From the NCBI RefSeq assembly GCF_937859915.1, contig NZ_CALMAW010000029.1, positions 1-64,000 of the forward strand: DNA of 64,000 nt, given 5' to 3'. Below the pieces are notes generated by a model, which saw only the letters and a list, made by a program, of their open reading frames with translations, ran no database searches and was not told the DNA's origin. This document shows positions 25,369-33,751 of the stretch, in pieces (the first letter of the stretch is position 1; each line of letters opens with the position of its first letter). The stretch comes from an uncultured Sphingomonas sp. GTDB lineage: Bacteria > Pseudomonadota > Alphaproteobacteria > Sphingomonadales > Sphingomonadaceae. Both the position numbers and the translations under genes were made by a program.

Positions 25369-27873
25369 ATGCGTTTGTCTCGCCCGACCCTGCTTGCCTT
25401 GTCCGCGAGCTGCGCCTTCGGCCTCCCGGTCGCGGCCTATGCCGCCGACGGCACGATTGCCGCCGCCGCACCTGCCGCCGAGCCGACCCAGCCGGGTGCG
25501 GACGCAACCGACAACCAGCCCAATGCCGCGATCATCGTCACCTCGCGCCGGACGCGCTCGGTCGTCACGCTCGAGGGCAAGGAGATCCAGAAGATCCTGC
25601 CGGGCATCAGCCCGCTCAAGGCCCTCCAGACGCTGCCGGGCGTGACCTTCCTCACCGCGGATCCGTGGGGCAATAACGAGCAAAACATCTCGCTCTACGT
25701 TCACGGATTCAGTGCGTCGCAGCTCGGCTATACGCTCGACGGCATCCCGCTCGGCGACCAGACCTACGGCAATTACAACGGCCTCTCGCCACAGCGCGCG
25801 ATCATTTCCGAAGACGTTGGTCGCGTGACGCTGGCGTCCGGCGCGGGCGATCTCGGCACCGCCTCGACCAGCAATCTCGGCGGCACGATCGACACCTTCT
25901 CGAGCGATCCCAAGGCCGAGCGCGGCGCCGTGCTCGAGCAGACCTTCGGCAGCTATTCGGCATTCCGCACCTATGCGCGGATCGACAGCGGTACCTTCGG
26001 CAACGGCAACAGCTTCTATGCCTCGGGCGTGCGGCAGGACGCCAAGGCATGGGACTTCAACGGCCATCAGGGCGGCTATCAGGCCGACGCCAAGTTCGTC
26101 CACGACGACGCGACCGGCAAGCTGACCATATACGGCGTCTATTCGGACAAGACCGAGCCCAACGAAGACGCCACCGTCGTCAATCCGGCCAAGAAGATCG
26201 CCAGCACGGGACTTACCGAGGCGGCGGGCAACGTGCCTTATACGCGCCCCTTCTACTTTCCCAATTTCGCAGGGGCCGAGGCCTATTATCCGTCGGCCCA
26301 AAATGGCTATGCCGGATCCGCCGCGTATAACGCTGCGGGCGACAATTATCGCAACTATTACAGCGACGCCCAGCGCACCGACTATCTCGTCTACGCCAAA
26401 TATGACTGGAACGTCAGCGACAGGGTCCATTGGTCCAACCAGGCTTATTATCATCATGACGATGGCGTCGGCGTCGTCTCGGGACCCGTCTCCGCGGCGG
26501 GTCTGGTCGGGCTGTTCTCCTGCTATTTCCCGGTCGCCGGGCAGGCCTGCTCGACCGCGACGGCGGCGACGCCCGCGAACCTCGCGCGCGTCTCGAACAT
26601 CTTCGGCGGTTCGGGGCTCGCTACGCGCACCACCGAATATCGCATCGACCGCGAAGGCATCCTCTCGACGCTGCACGTCGATCTCGGCAAGCATCAGATC
26701 GAGCTCGGCGGCTGGTACGAGCATCAGAGCTCGTCCGCCTATCGCCGCTGGTATGCCGACGACGTCAACAACCCGACTTCGAACTATACGCGTCCGGCCG
26801 ATTACGAGACGCCGCTGATCACCCAATATGGCAGCCAGGTCCGCGTCGACGAATATCAGACGCACATCCAGGACAGCTGGCACGTGCTGCCGACCGTCAC
26901 CATCCTCGGCGGCTTCAAGAGCACCTTCCAGGACGCCTCGCAGCGCGTACCCGTCCAGCCCATCCCGGGCTCCTTCTCGGGCTCGACCGCGCTGCCGGTG
27001 GGCAAGCTCAACACCAGCACGCCGTTCCTGCCGCAGGTGGGCGGTCTGTGGGACGTGACCCAGCACGAGCAGATCTTCGTCAACGCTCAGAAGAACATCC
27101 GCCAGTTCCAGACCAGCGCCGCCTCGGGCCTGTCGCCCTTCGCGCTGGGCAGCCAGCAGGTGTTCGACCAGTTCAAGCAGAACGTGAAGCCCGAGACGAG
27201 CTGGACCTACGAGGCCGGCGCACGCACGCAGCGCGCGCTCGATCTGGGGCCGATCACCGGTTTCGAGGGCCAGGTCAGCTATTATCATGTCGACTTCAAG
27301 AACCGGTTGCTGGCGATCAGCCCGACCACCGTCATCACCTCGATCGTCAGCGGCGCGGCGATCCTCCAGAACGTCGGCAACGTGAAGACCGACGGCGTCG
27401 ACATCGCAGGTACGCTGCATTTCGGCTCGCATTTCTCGCTCTACGATGCGCTGTCCTACAATAATTCGCGCTTCGAGCAGAATTACACGACGGGTGCGGG
27501 CACCGCGCAGATGCTCGTGCTGACCAAGGGCAAGAAGGTGCCCGGCTCGCCGGCATGGCTGAACAAGTTCGTCGCATCCGCCAACTATGGGATATTCGAC
27601 GCGCAGCTGATCGGCGACTATCTCGGCAAGCGCTACGCGACCTATACGAACGATCTCTCGGTGCCGGGCTATTTCACCATGTCGGCGCGGCTGGGCGCCA
27701 CGATCCCGCTCGACAACCGCTTCATCAAGACGCTGGGCGTCAGCCTCAACGTCACCAACCTGACCAACAAGAAGGCGGATTCGACGCTGACCATCGCGGC
27801 GGCGTCGGGCACCTACAACGCCTTCCCGCTGGCGCCGCGCGAATGGTTCGGTACGGTCCGCTTCGGCTTCTGA
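25369..27873 (+). CDS. TonB-dependent outer-membrane receptor
   Basis: An 834-residue receptor with a signal peptide (cleaved near AAYAAD), a TonB-box-like AAIIVTSRRTRSVVTLEG, a plug with SPLKALQTLPGVTFLTADPW, SLYVHGFSASQLGYTLDGIP and GAGDLGTASTSNLGG, and a long barrel ending in FGTVRFGF. The ATG at 25369 has AAGGGG upstream; another ATG three codons earlier is too close to it. The glycerophosphodiesterase follows 11 bp after the stop, so the receptor probably brings in a phosphate-containing or glycerol-ester compound, an inference from operon context and the Pho-box-like array. Confidence 0.92.
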   Translation: MRLSRPTLLALSASCAFGLPVAAYAADGTIAAAAPAAEPTQPGADATDNQPNAAIIVTSRRTRSVVTLEGKEIQKILPGISPLKALQTLPGVTFLTADPWGNNEQNISLYVHGFSASQLGYTLDGIPLGDQTYGNYNGLSPQRAIISEDVGRVTLASGAGDLGTASTSNLGGTIDTFSSDPKAERGAVLEQTFGSYSAFRTYARIDSGTFGNGNSFYASGVRQDAKAWDFNGHQGGYQADAKFVHDDATGKLTIYGVYSDKTEPNEDATVVNPAKKIASTGLTEAAGNVPYTRPFYFPNFAGAEAYYPSAQNGYAGSAAYNAAGDNYRNYYSDAQRTDYLVYAKYDWNVSDRVHWSNQAYYHHDDGVGVVSGPVSAAGLVGLFSCYFPVAGQACSTATAATPANLARVSNIFGGSGLATRTTEYRIDREGILSTLHVDLGKHQIELGGWYEHQSSSAYRRWYADDVNNPTSNYTRPADYETPLITQYGSQVRVDEYQTHIQDSWHVLPTVTILGGFKSTFQDASQRVPVQPIPGSFSGSTALPVGKLNTSTPFLPQVGGLWDVTQHEQIFVNAQKNIRQFQTSAASGLSPFALGSQQVFDQFKQNVKPETSWTYEAGARTQRALDLGPITGFEGQVSYYHVDFKNRLLAISPTTVITSIVSGAAILQNVGNVKTDGVDIAGTLHFGSHFSLYDALSYNNSRFEQNYTTGAGTAQMLVLTKGKKVPGSPAWLNKFVASANYGIFDAQLIGDYLGKRYATYTNDLSVPGYFTMSARLGATIPLDNRFIKTLGVSLNVTNLTNKKADSTLTIAAASGTYNAFPLAPREWFGTVRFGF

Positions 27874-27884
27874 GGAACGAGACG

Positions 27885-29012
27885 ATGACGATGACGCGGC
27901 GCGAGACGATGACGGCAGCGGGTGCGGCGTTGCTGGCATCGTCCAGCGCCGCGGCGACGCTGGGCAGACCCGCGCGGCGGGACGTGCAGGTGTTCGGGCA
28001 TCGTGGCGTCTCGGCGCTCAGGCCCGAACATACCATCGCCTCCTACGCCAAGGCGGTGCAGGACGGCGCGGACTTCATCGAGCCCGATCTGGTGATCAGC
28101 AAGGATGGCGTGCTGATCATCCGGCACGAAAACAACATCGCCGAGACCACCGACATTGCGCGCCATCCCGAGTTCGCTGATCGCAAGACCGAGAAGATGG
28201 TGGACGGCGAGAAGCAGATCGGCTGGTTCGTCGAGGATTTCACGCTCGCCGAGCTGAAGACGCTGCGCGCGATCGAGCGGCTGCCTAAGCTGCGGCCGCA
28301 AAATGCCGCGCTCGATGGCCGCTTCGATCTCGTCACCTGGCAAGAGATGATCGACTTCGCGGCGGCGGAGTCGCTCGCGCGCGGCCGCAAGATCGGTCTG
28401 GTGCCCGAGCTCAAACACTCGACCTACTTCGCCGGGATCGGCATGCCGCTCGAGGATCGCTTCCTCGCAACGCTGGCGGCGCACGACTATACGCGTCGCG
28501 CGCCGCTGGTGATCCAGTCGTTCGAGATCGCCAACCTCCGCTATCTGCGGTCGAAGCTCGGTCGGCCTACGAACACGCGGCTGATGCAGCTGACCGTCGG
28601 TGCCGACATGCGGCCTGCCGATGTCGTCAAGGCGGGCGGCGCGCTGACCTTCCGGCAGATGATGGCGCCGGCCGGTCTTGCCGAGATCGCGACCTACGCC
28701 GACATCCTCGCACCCGACACGCGTACGATCATCCCGCTTGGGCGTGATGGGCGGCTGGCGGCCGTGGCACCGGTCACCTCGGACGCGCACACGGCCGGGC
28801 TGGTCGTGATGCCGTGGACCTTCCGGCCGGAAAACTATTTCCTCGCCAAGAATTTCCAAACCGACGCCGGGCCTGCCGCACGCAATCCGGCCGGCTCCGT
28901 TGCCGAGATACGTGCCTGCCTCGCGGCGGGCATAGACGGCTTCTTCACCGACGATCCCGCGCTCGGGCGACAGGCCTTGGGAACCTCGGGCTTCGCCGGT
29001 GAACCGCTTTAG
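27885..29012 (+). CDS. exported glycerophosphodiester phosphodiesterase
   Basis: A 375-residue TIM-barrel enzyme that hydrolyses glycerophosphodiesters to glycerol-3-phosphate and an alcohol. Catalytic features: FGHRG (H39), FIEPDLVISKDG (E66, D68 for the metal) and IIRHENNIAETTD with the second histidine. The size and the long inserts fit the GlpQ (periplasmic) type. The N-terminus MTMTRRETMTAAGAALLASS looks like a Tat signal with a twin arginine. GAGGAACGAGACG sits before the ATG. Co-transcribed with the TonB receptor; probably induced by phosphate limitation. Confidence 0.93.
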   Translation: MTMTRRETMTAAGAALLASSSAAATLGRPARRDVQVFGHRGVSALRPEHTIASYAKAVQDGADFIEPDLVISKDGVLIIRHENNIAETTDIARHPEFADRKTEKMVDGEKQIGWFVEDFTLAELKTLRAIERLPKLRPQNAALDGRFDLVTWQEMIDFAAAESLARGRKIGLVPELKHSTYFAGIGMPLEDRFLATLAAHDYTRRAPLVIQSFEIANLRYLRSKLGRPTNTRLMQLTVGADMRPADVVKAGGALTFRQMMAPAGLAEIATYADILAPDTRTIIPLGRDGRLAAVAPVTSDAHTAGLVVMPWTFRPENYFLAKNFQTDAGPAARNPAGSVAEIRACLAAGIDGFFTDDPALGRQALGTSGFAGEPL

Positions 29013-29131
29013 CAGCCCGGTCCGCGATTCCTAGTTGCGGTGCCTATTTGTTGCGCGCAGCGTCTGTGGGGTCCGCCGGCGCGGACATGACGCGCGTATC
29101 GCGCGTCTTCCATCTGACTTGATACCGTGAC

Positions 29132-29157
29132 GGAACCTGTGCGCCAAAGCATACGTT
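29132..29157 (+). promoter_or_regulatory. EcfG-type general stress promoter
   Basis: GGAAC (29132-29136), a 17-bp spacer and CGTT (29154-29157) match the known alphaproteobacterial sigma-EcfG promoter GGAAC-N16/17-CGTT without mismatch. It lies about 60 bp upstream of the 49-residue membrane protein gene, a type of gene often in the general stress response. Transcription would start near 29165. Confidence 0.8.
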
Positions 29158-29218
29158 ACCGAAACAATCCCGACCGGCGCCGATCATGGCAGGCCGGCGG
29201 GTCGCTAGGAGCTTCAAG

Positions 29219-29368
29219 ATGCTGGGAATCATCGCCGCCGTACTCGTCGTCATGTGGCTGCTGGGCTTCTTCGCCTTCCACGTCGCCGGTGGCCTGATCC
29301 ACATCCTGCTCGTGATCGCCGTGATCATGATCGTGCTGCACTTCATCACCGGTCGTCGCGCAATATAG
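29219..29368 (+). CDS. lmo0937-family small membrane protein
   Basis: A 49-residue protein with two hydrophobic helices, LGIIAAVLVVMWLLGFFAF and LIHILLVIAVIMIVLHFI, ending in TGRRAI. This two-helix layout with the GLIHILLVIAVI core is that of the lmo0937-type small inner-membrane proteins. TAGGAGC stands 6 bp before the ATG at 29219, which is preferred over an upstream ATG at 29186. It lies directly behind an EcfG promoter, so it should be expressed under general stress. Molecular role unknown. Confidence 0.88.
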   Translation: MLGIIAAVLVVMWLLGFFAFHVAGGLIHILLVIAVIMIVLHFITGRRAI

Positions 29369-29509
29369 GCCTGTCCGCGCCGCCGTTCCGCGCGCGGAGC
29401 GGCGGCGTGCGATGTCCGCGGCGCGGCGTGCGGCCGCGGGTCGCTCATTCAAGCTGGATACAGGCGGTCTGCGCCAACCGGCGGGTCTCCAATCCTTGCG
29501 GGTGACGTG

Positions 29510-29917
29510 ATGACCAAGACGCTTGCTGCGGCCGCTGCCGCCTTCCTATTCGTAGCTCCCGTGCTGGCGCAGAGCCCCGCTAGCTTACCAGACCGGCCGA
29601 TCGCCCGCAGCGAGGTGATCGGCGTCGTCAAGAAGCAGTTTGCGGCGATGGACGCCAATCACGACGGCATCGTCACCCGCGCCGAATTCGAAGCCTATCA
29701 TGCGGCGCAGGCACCCGGCGCGGGCGGTCCGTTCGGCCATGTCGGCGGCCATTGGTTCGACCATGCCGATGCCAAGGGCGACGGCCGCGTCACGCTTGCC
29801 GAAGCCGAGGCGCACCCGCTGCAATTGTTTGACATGGCCGACACCAACCATGACGGCGTCGTTGACCAGCAGGAGCGCAAGCTTGCGACGATGATGATGA
29901 GCCTGACCGGTAAGTGA
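29510..29917 (+). CDS. secreted EF-hand calcium-binding protein
   Basis: A 135-residue exported protein with a signal peptide (cleaved near PVLAQ). It carries three EF-hand-like calcium loops: DANHDGIVTRAEF, DAKGDGRVTLAEAE and DTNHDGVVDQQE, all with Asp/Asn at positions 1, 3 and 5 and Glu at or near position 12. Likely a periplasmic calcium-binding or buffering protein; a partner is not evident. The ATG at 29510 is preferred to the GTG just before it. Downstream, ACGCCGCGGCGT followed by seven T (29918-29934) may act as a weak terminator. Confidence 0.88.
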   Translation: MTKTLAAAAAAFLFVAPVLAQSPASLPDRPIARSEVIGVVKKQFAAMDANHDGIVTRAEFEAYHAAQAPGAGGPFGHVGGHWFDHADAKGDGRVTLAEAEAHPLQLFDMADTNHDGVVDQQERKLATMMMSLTGK

Positions 29918-30026
29918 CGCCGCGGCGTTTTTTTGACCGGAGGAACGCCGTGAGGCAGGGGAGCCCTGCCGCTGTCGCATCATCCGATCCGGCGAGATCG
30001 CCCTTGTCATCGAAAGGAATGCCCGC

Positions 30027-30773
30027 ATGAAGACCGCGATCGTCACCGGAGCCACGGCAGGAATTGGCGAGGCCGCGGTGCGCGCATTTGCGGGCGCCGG
30101 CTGGCGCGTGATCGGCACCGGGCGCCGCGCCGACCGGCTCGAAGCGCTCGCCGACGAGATCGGCCGCGACACGCTGCACACCATCGCCTTCGATATCCGT
30201 GACGAGGCGGCGCGCGAACAGGCGCTGCGCGACCTGCCCGATGGCTTTCGCGACGTCGATCTGCTGGTCAATAATGCCGGCTTGGCGCTCGGCACAGCCC
30301 CCGCACAGGAGACGAAGCTCGACGACTGGATGACGATGATCGACACCAACGTCGTTGCCCTGGTGGCGATGACGCGGCTGCTGCTTCCCGGCCTGATCGC
30401 GCGCAAGGGGGCGATCATCAACCTGTCGTCGGTCGCTGCCAACTATCCCTATACCGGCGGCAACGTCTACGGCGCGACCAAGGCATTCGCGCGCCAGTTC
30501 AGCCTGTGCCTGCGCTCGGACCTGCACGGCACCGGCGTGCGCGTCACCTCGATCGAGCCAGGGATGGTCGAGACCGAGTTCACGACCGTCCGCACCGGCG
30601 ACAAGGCGGCCTCGGACAAGCTCTATGCGGGGTCTAACCCGATGACCGGCGAAGACATCGCACAGACCATGTTGTGGGTTGCAAGCCTACCGCCGCACCT
30701 CAACATCAACAGTCTCGAGCTGATGCCGGTCAGCCAGTCCTTCGCCGGCTTCCAGGTCGCCCGCGAAGGCTGA
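30027..30773 (+). CDS. short-chain dehydrogenase (YdfG-like)
   Basis: A 248-residue classical SDR. The cofactor loop is TGATAGIGEA (residues 8-17) with RR following strand 2, favouring NADP(H). NNAGLAL is the structural motif. Catalytic Ser lies in INLSSVAA and Tyr/Lys in VYGATKAF. EPGMVETEF follows. The pattern matches the YdfG/serine 3-dehydrogenase-like group acting on 3-hydroxy acids, but the substrate is not provable. AAAGGAATGCCCGC supports the ATG. It stands alone, 222 bp upstream of the isocitrate lyase operon. Confidence 0.92.
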   Translation: MKTAIVTGATAGIGEAAVRAFAGAGWRVIGTGRRADRLEALADEIGRDTLHTIAFDIRDEAAREQALRDLPDGFRDVDLLVNNAGLALGTAPAQETKLDDWMTMIDTNVVALVAMTRLLLPGLIARKGAIINLSSVAANYPYTGGNVYGATKAFARQFSLCLRSDLHGTGVRVTSIEPGMVETEFTTVRTGDKAASDKLYAGSNPMTGEDIAQTMLWVASLPPHLNINSLELMPVSQSFAGFQVAREG

Positions 30774-30873
30774 GCCGGTCGTTCGTCCTTGCGAAGCGAC
30801 TAAGAAACATGCCCGGCGCGCGACGCTCAGGGACGCGGCGCGGCGTTCGCAATAACCGACGGCCCATGTCAGC

Positions 30874-30904
30874 AAGTCACATCATGACACGCAAGACAAG
30901 TCAC
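30874..30904. promoter_or_regulatory. direct and inverted repeats upstream of the isocitrate lyase operon
   Basis: AAGTCAC occurs twice (30874-30880 and 30898-30904), 24 bp apart, and between them TGAC (30885-30888) is an inverted GTCA. They lie about 90-120 bp before the small protein gene that leads the operon, where an operator for glyoxylate-bypass control would be expected. No regulator is known from the sequence; this is a candidate only. Confidence 0.3.
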
Positions 30905-30995
30905 GATCCGACTTCGCGTCACTGATCGTCCTTCCCAGCTGCGCTGATGCGCTCCATCCCGCTGGCATCGCCTGCCAGCCGCAAAGGAGCGCGCA

Positions 30996-31175
30996 ATGTC
31001 TACCCAACCCGAAACCCTGACCCGTCCCGAGCCGGCCCGCGCCCGCGCCGTGTTCTCGACCGAGGATTTCGGCCTGCTGCGCACCGCGGTCTCGCACTAT
31101 CTCCAGGTTATCCAGGACGAACCGGAATCGGTGAAGTTCAGCAATCTCTATCACCGGCTCGGCCGGCTGCGCTGA
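30996..31175 (+). CDS. 59-residue protein preceding isocitrate lyase
   Basis: A small open frame starting at ATG 30996 with AAAGGAGCGCGCA as an excellent ribosome binding site. After a proline-rich start it reads FSTEDFGLLRTAVSHYLQVI, then ESVKFSNLYHRLGRLR: an amphipathic helical protein with no signal or membrane segment. Its stop is 39 bp before the isocitrate lyase start on the same strand, so they are probably co-transcribed. Composition and phase look coding. Function unknown; a small partner or regulator of the bypass enzyme is only a guess. Confidence 0.75.
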   Translation: MSTQPETLTRPEPARARAVFSTEDFGLLRTAVSHYLQVIQDEPESVKFSNLYHRLGRLR

Positions 31176-31214
31176 TCCCGAAAATATCGTTTCGTTCGAG
31201 ATGCCAGGACAATC

Positions 31215-32807
31215 ATGACCTATCAGAGCCATATCACCGACACGCATACGCTGATCCGCAAATACAACGGCACATGGGACGGCATCGACGCCGAGGCGGT
31301 CGCCCGCATGCGGTTGCAGAACCGCTTCCAGACCGGGCTCGACATCGCGCGCTACACCGCTGCGATAATGCGCCGCGACATGGCGGCCTATGACGCCGAT
31401 CCCGCCGCCTACACCCAGTCGCTCGGCTGCTGGCACGGCTTCATCGGCCAGCAGAAGATGATCGCGGTGAAAAAGCATTTCGGCACGACCAAGGGCAGAT
31501 ATCTGTACCTGTCGGGCTGGATGGTCGCCGCGCTGCGCTCCGATTTCGGGCCGCTGCCTGATCAGTCGATGCACGAGAAGACCAGCGTGCCCGCGCTGAT
31601 CGAGGAACTCTACACCTTCCTGCGTCAAGCCGACGCGCGCGAACTGGGCGGCCTGTTCCGGCAACTCGACGCCGTCCGCGATGCGGGTGATGCCGCGAAG
31701 GAAGCCGCGCTGCTCGATCAGGTGGAGAATTTCCAGACTCACGTCGTCCCGATCATCGCGGACATCGACGCCGGCTTCGGCAATGCCGAGGCGACCTATC
31801 TGCTCGCGCGCAAGATGATCGAGGCGGGCGCCTGCGCGCTGCAGATCGAGAACCAGGTCTCCGACGAAAAGCAGTGCGGGCATCAGGACGGCAAGGTCAC
31901 CGTGCCGCACGAGGACTTCCTCGCGAAGGTCCGCGCCTGCCGCTACGCCTTCCTCGAGCTCGGCGTCGAGGACGGGATCATCGTCACGCGCACCGATTCC
32001 CTGGGCGCCGGTCTCACCAAGCAGATCGCGGTCTCGACCGAGCCCGGCGATCTCGGCGACCAGTATAACAGCTTCCTCGACTGCGAGGAGGTCACGCCCG
32101 AGACCGCCCGCAACGGCGACGTGCTGATCAACCGCGACGGCCGGATGCTGCGCCCCAAGCGGTTGCCCAGCAACCTCTACCAGTTCCGCGCCGGGACGGG
32201 CGCCGATCGCTGCGTGCTCGACTGCATCACCTCGCTCCAGCACGGCGCCGACCTGCTGTGGATCGAGACCGAGAAGCCGCATATCGAGCAGATCGCCAGC
32301 ATGGTCGATCGCATCCGCGAGGTCGTCCCCAACGCCAAGCTGGTCTACAACAACTCGCCCTCGTTCAACTGGACGCTCAACTTCCGCCAGCAAGTGTACG
32401 ACGCCTGGGCCGAGGCGGGCAGGGACGTCTCCGCCTATGAGCGTGGCGCGCTGATGAGCGTGATCTACGACACCACCGAACTGGCGCACGAGGCCGACGA
32501 GCGGATCCGCACCTTCCAGAAGGATGCGGCCAAGCGCGCGGGCATCTTCCATCATCTGATCACGCTGCCGACCTATCATACGGCGGCGCTGTCGACCGAC
32601 AATCTCGCCCGCGAATATTTCGGCGAGGCGGGGATGCTGGGCTATGTCCGCGACGTGCAGCGCAAGGAGATCCGCGAGGGCATCGCCTGCGTCCGCCACC
32701 AGAATATGTCGGGGTCGGACCTGGGCGACGATCACAAGGACTATTTTGCCGGCGAGGCCGCGCTCAAGGCGGGCGGCGCGCACAATACGATGAACCAGTT
32801 CGCCTAA
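31215..32807 (+). CDS. aceA: isocitrate lyase
   Basis: A 530-residue enzyme that splits isocitrate into succinate and glyoxylate, the first step of the glyoxylate bypass. The active-site loop is EKQCGHQDGKV with the catalytic cysteine C221; IADIDAGFGNAEATY holds metal-binding aspartates, and NNSPSFNWT the substrate-contact segment. The length and KQCGH (in place of KKCGH) match the longer Pseudomonas-type lyases rather than the 430-residue E. coli enzyme. AGGAC precedes the start. Malate synthase is not in the window. Confidence 0.97.
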   Translation: MTYQSHITDTHTLIRKYNGTWDGIDAEAVARMRLQNRFQTGLDIARYTAAIMRRDMAAYDADPAAYTQSLGCWHGFIGQQKMIAVKKHFGTTKGRYLYLSGWMVAALRSDFGPLPDQSMHEKTSVPALIEELYTFLRQADARELGGLFRQLDAVRDAGDAAKEAALLDQVENFQTHVVPIIADIDAGFGNAEATYLLARKMIEAGACALQIENQVSDEKQCGHQDGKVTVPHEDFLAKVRACRYAFLELGVEDGIIVTRTDSLGAGLTKQIAVSTEPGDLGDQYNSFLDCEEVTPETARNGDVLINRDGRMLRPKRLPSNLYQFRAGTGADRCVLDCITSLQHGADLLWIETEKPHIEQIASMVDRIREVVPNAKLVYNNSPSFNWTLNFRQQVYDAWAEAGRDVSAYERGALMSVIYDTTELAHEADERIRTFQKDAAKRAGIFHHLITLPTYHTAALSTDNLAREYFGEAGMLGYVRDVQRKEIREGIACVRHQNMSGSDLGDDHKDYFAGEAALKAGGAHNTMNQFA

Positions 32808-32834
32808 GCGGACGGTCGTCGCGAGAGGATGCTG

Positions 32835-32862
32835 CGGCCCGGGTGCGTTCGCGCCCGGGCCG
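32835..32862 (+). terminator. hairpin downstream of aceA
   Basis: CGGCCCGGG (32835-32843) pairs perfectly with CCCGGGCCG (32854-32862) around a 10-nt loop, 28 bp after the aceA stop. Only a weak T-containing stretch (TCTCATGT) follows, so termination may be inefficient or Rho-assisted. Confidence 0.5.
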
Positions 32863-32880
32863 TCTCATGTCGCGTGTCTG

Positions 32881-32941
32881 GCAACCCGACCGCTACGCCG
32901 CCTCGGGGGAGCGGTGAGGCGGCGTAGCGGGAGCGGGTTGC
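32881..32941. repeat. long inverted repeat (hairpin) after aceA
   Basis: CCGCTACGCCGCCTC (32890-32904) is perfectly complementary to GAGGCGGCGTAGCGG (32916-32930) with an 11-nt loop. After a small internal loop (A against GAG) the stem continues with GCAACCCG (32881-32888) and CGGGTTGC (32934-32941): 23 base pairs in all. No T-run follows. It could be an RNA-stabilising end, a second terminator or a palindromic element. Confidence 0.7.
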
Positions 32942-33118
32942 TCGATGAGATTAACGGCGATGCGGCGTCGCGCTTAATCGGAAATCGTCCGAATTCGACC
33001 TTTGTCGTGCGCGCACGGTGGATTGGACCGAAAATGGGATCGCGTTCGGCGGGGCGCGGCAACTTTCGCCGGGCCGCTGCCGTTGGAGTGTCCGTCTCCG
33101 TTCGCGAAAGCCCCGATC

Positions 33119-33751
33119 ATGCTCACGCTCCATCATCTCAATTTCTCGCGTTCGACCCGCGTGCTGTGGCTGCTCGAGGAGCTGGGCATCGACTATGATC
33201 TGGTCCGCTACGAGCGCACGCCGGGGTTCCGCGCGCCCGAGACGCTCAAGGCGGTCCACCCGCTTGGCAAGGCGCCGGTGCTGGAAGACGACGAGCTGAC
33301 ACTCGCCGAAAGCGCGACGATCCTGACCTATCTCGCGACCCGCTACGGCGACGGCGATTTCCTGCCGCCCGCCGGCACGGCAGAGGCGGCGCTGCACGAC
33401 GAGTGGCTGCAATATGGCGAGAGCTCGGCGGCGCTGCCGATCATGATGACGCTGTTCGGCGGCATGATGGGCGGGCTGCCCGACGTGATGCGGGGCTTCG
33501 CCGATTCGGAGCGCGAGAAGGCGTTCGCCTATATCGCTGCACGGCTGCGGGCGGGCGGCCCCTATCTGATGGGCGAAACCTTCACCATCGCCGACATCCA
33601 GCTCGCCTATCTGCTCGATGTCGCTCAGTCGTCGGGGATGCTCACCGCGCATCCCCAGCTCGACGCCTATCTCGAGACGCTGCGCGCGCGGCCGGCGCTC
33701 GCCAAGGCGCTCGAGATCGGCGGGCCGATGCATCCGCGCGGCGGCTCATGA
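33119..33751 (+). CDS. glutathione S-transferase
   Basis: A 210-residue cytosolic GST. The N-terminal thioredoxin-like domain has HHLNFSRSTRVLWLLEELG with the serine typical of glutathione activation, GKAPVLEDDELTLAESATI (cis-proline and the ES glutathione contact), and a helical C-terminal domain with MGETFTIADIQLAYLL (N-capping/hydrophobic staple motif). The electrophile is unknown. The ATG at 33119 places the first strand correctly. Its stop adjoins the stop of the convergent membrane-anchored protein gene. Confidence 0.92.
   Translation: MLTLHHLNFSRSTRVLWLLEELGIDYDLVRYERTPGFRAPETLKAVHPLGKAPVLEDDELTLAESATILTYLATRYGDGDFLPPAGTAEAALHDEWLQYGESSAALPIMMTLFGGMMGGLPDVMRGFADSEREKAFAYIAARLRAGGPYLMGETFTIADIQLAYLLDVAQSSGMLTAHPQLDAYLETLRARPALAKALEIGGPMHPRGGS

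Larger units (their letters stand above)
32808..33118. other. intergenic region after aceA with two hairpins
   Basis: These 311 bp contain no credible gene. Immediately after aceA there is a 9-bp GC hairpin (32835-32862), then a long near-perfect hairpin (32881-32941); both are listed separately. The remainder, up to the glutathione transferase start, should contain that gene's promoter, but no clear element was recognised. Confidence 0.5.

Noticed and set aside
25330-27939. An 869-codon open frame antisense to the second TonB receptor
   Set aside because: It is a shadow of the real gene: arginine, alanine and glycine-rich, no domain, no ribosome binding site. GC-rich genes often leave the opposite strand open.
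29918-29934. ACGCCGCGGCGT followed by seven T as a terminator after the EF-hand gene
   Set aside because: Only a 4-bp stem with a 4-nt loop can form from the palindrome, so it is too weak to list as a feature despite the T-run.
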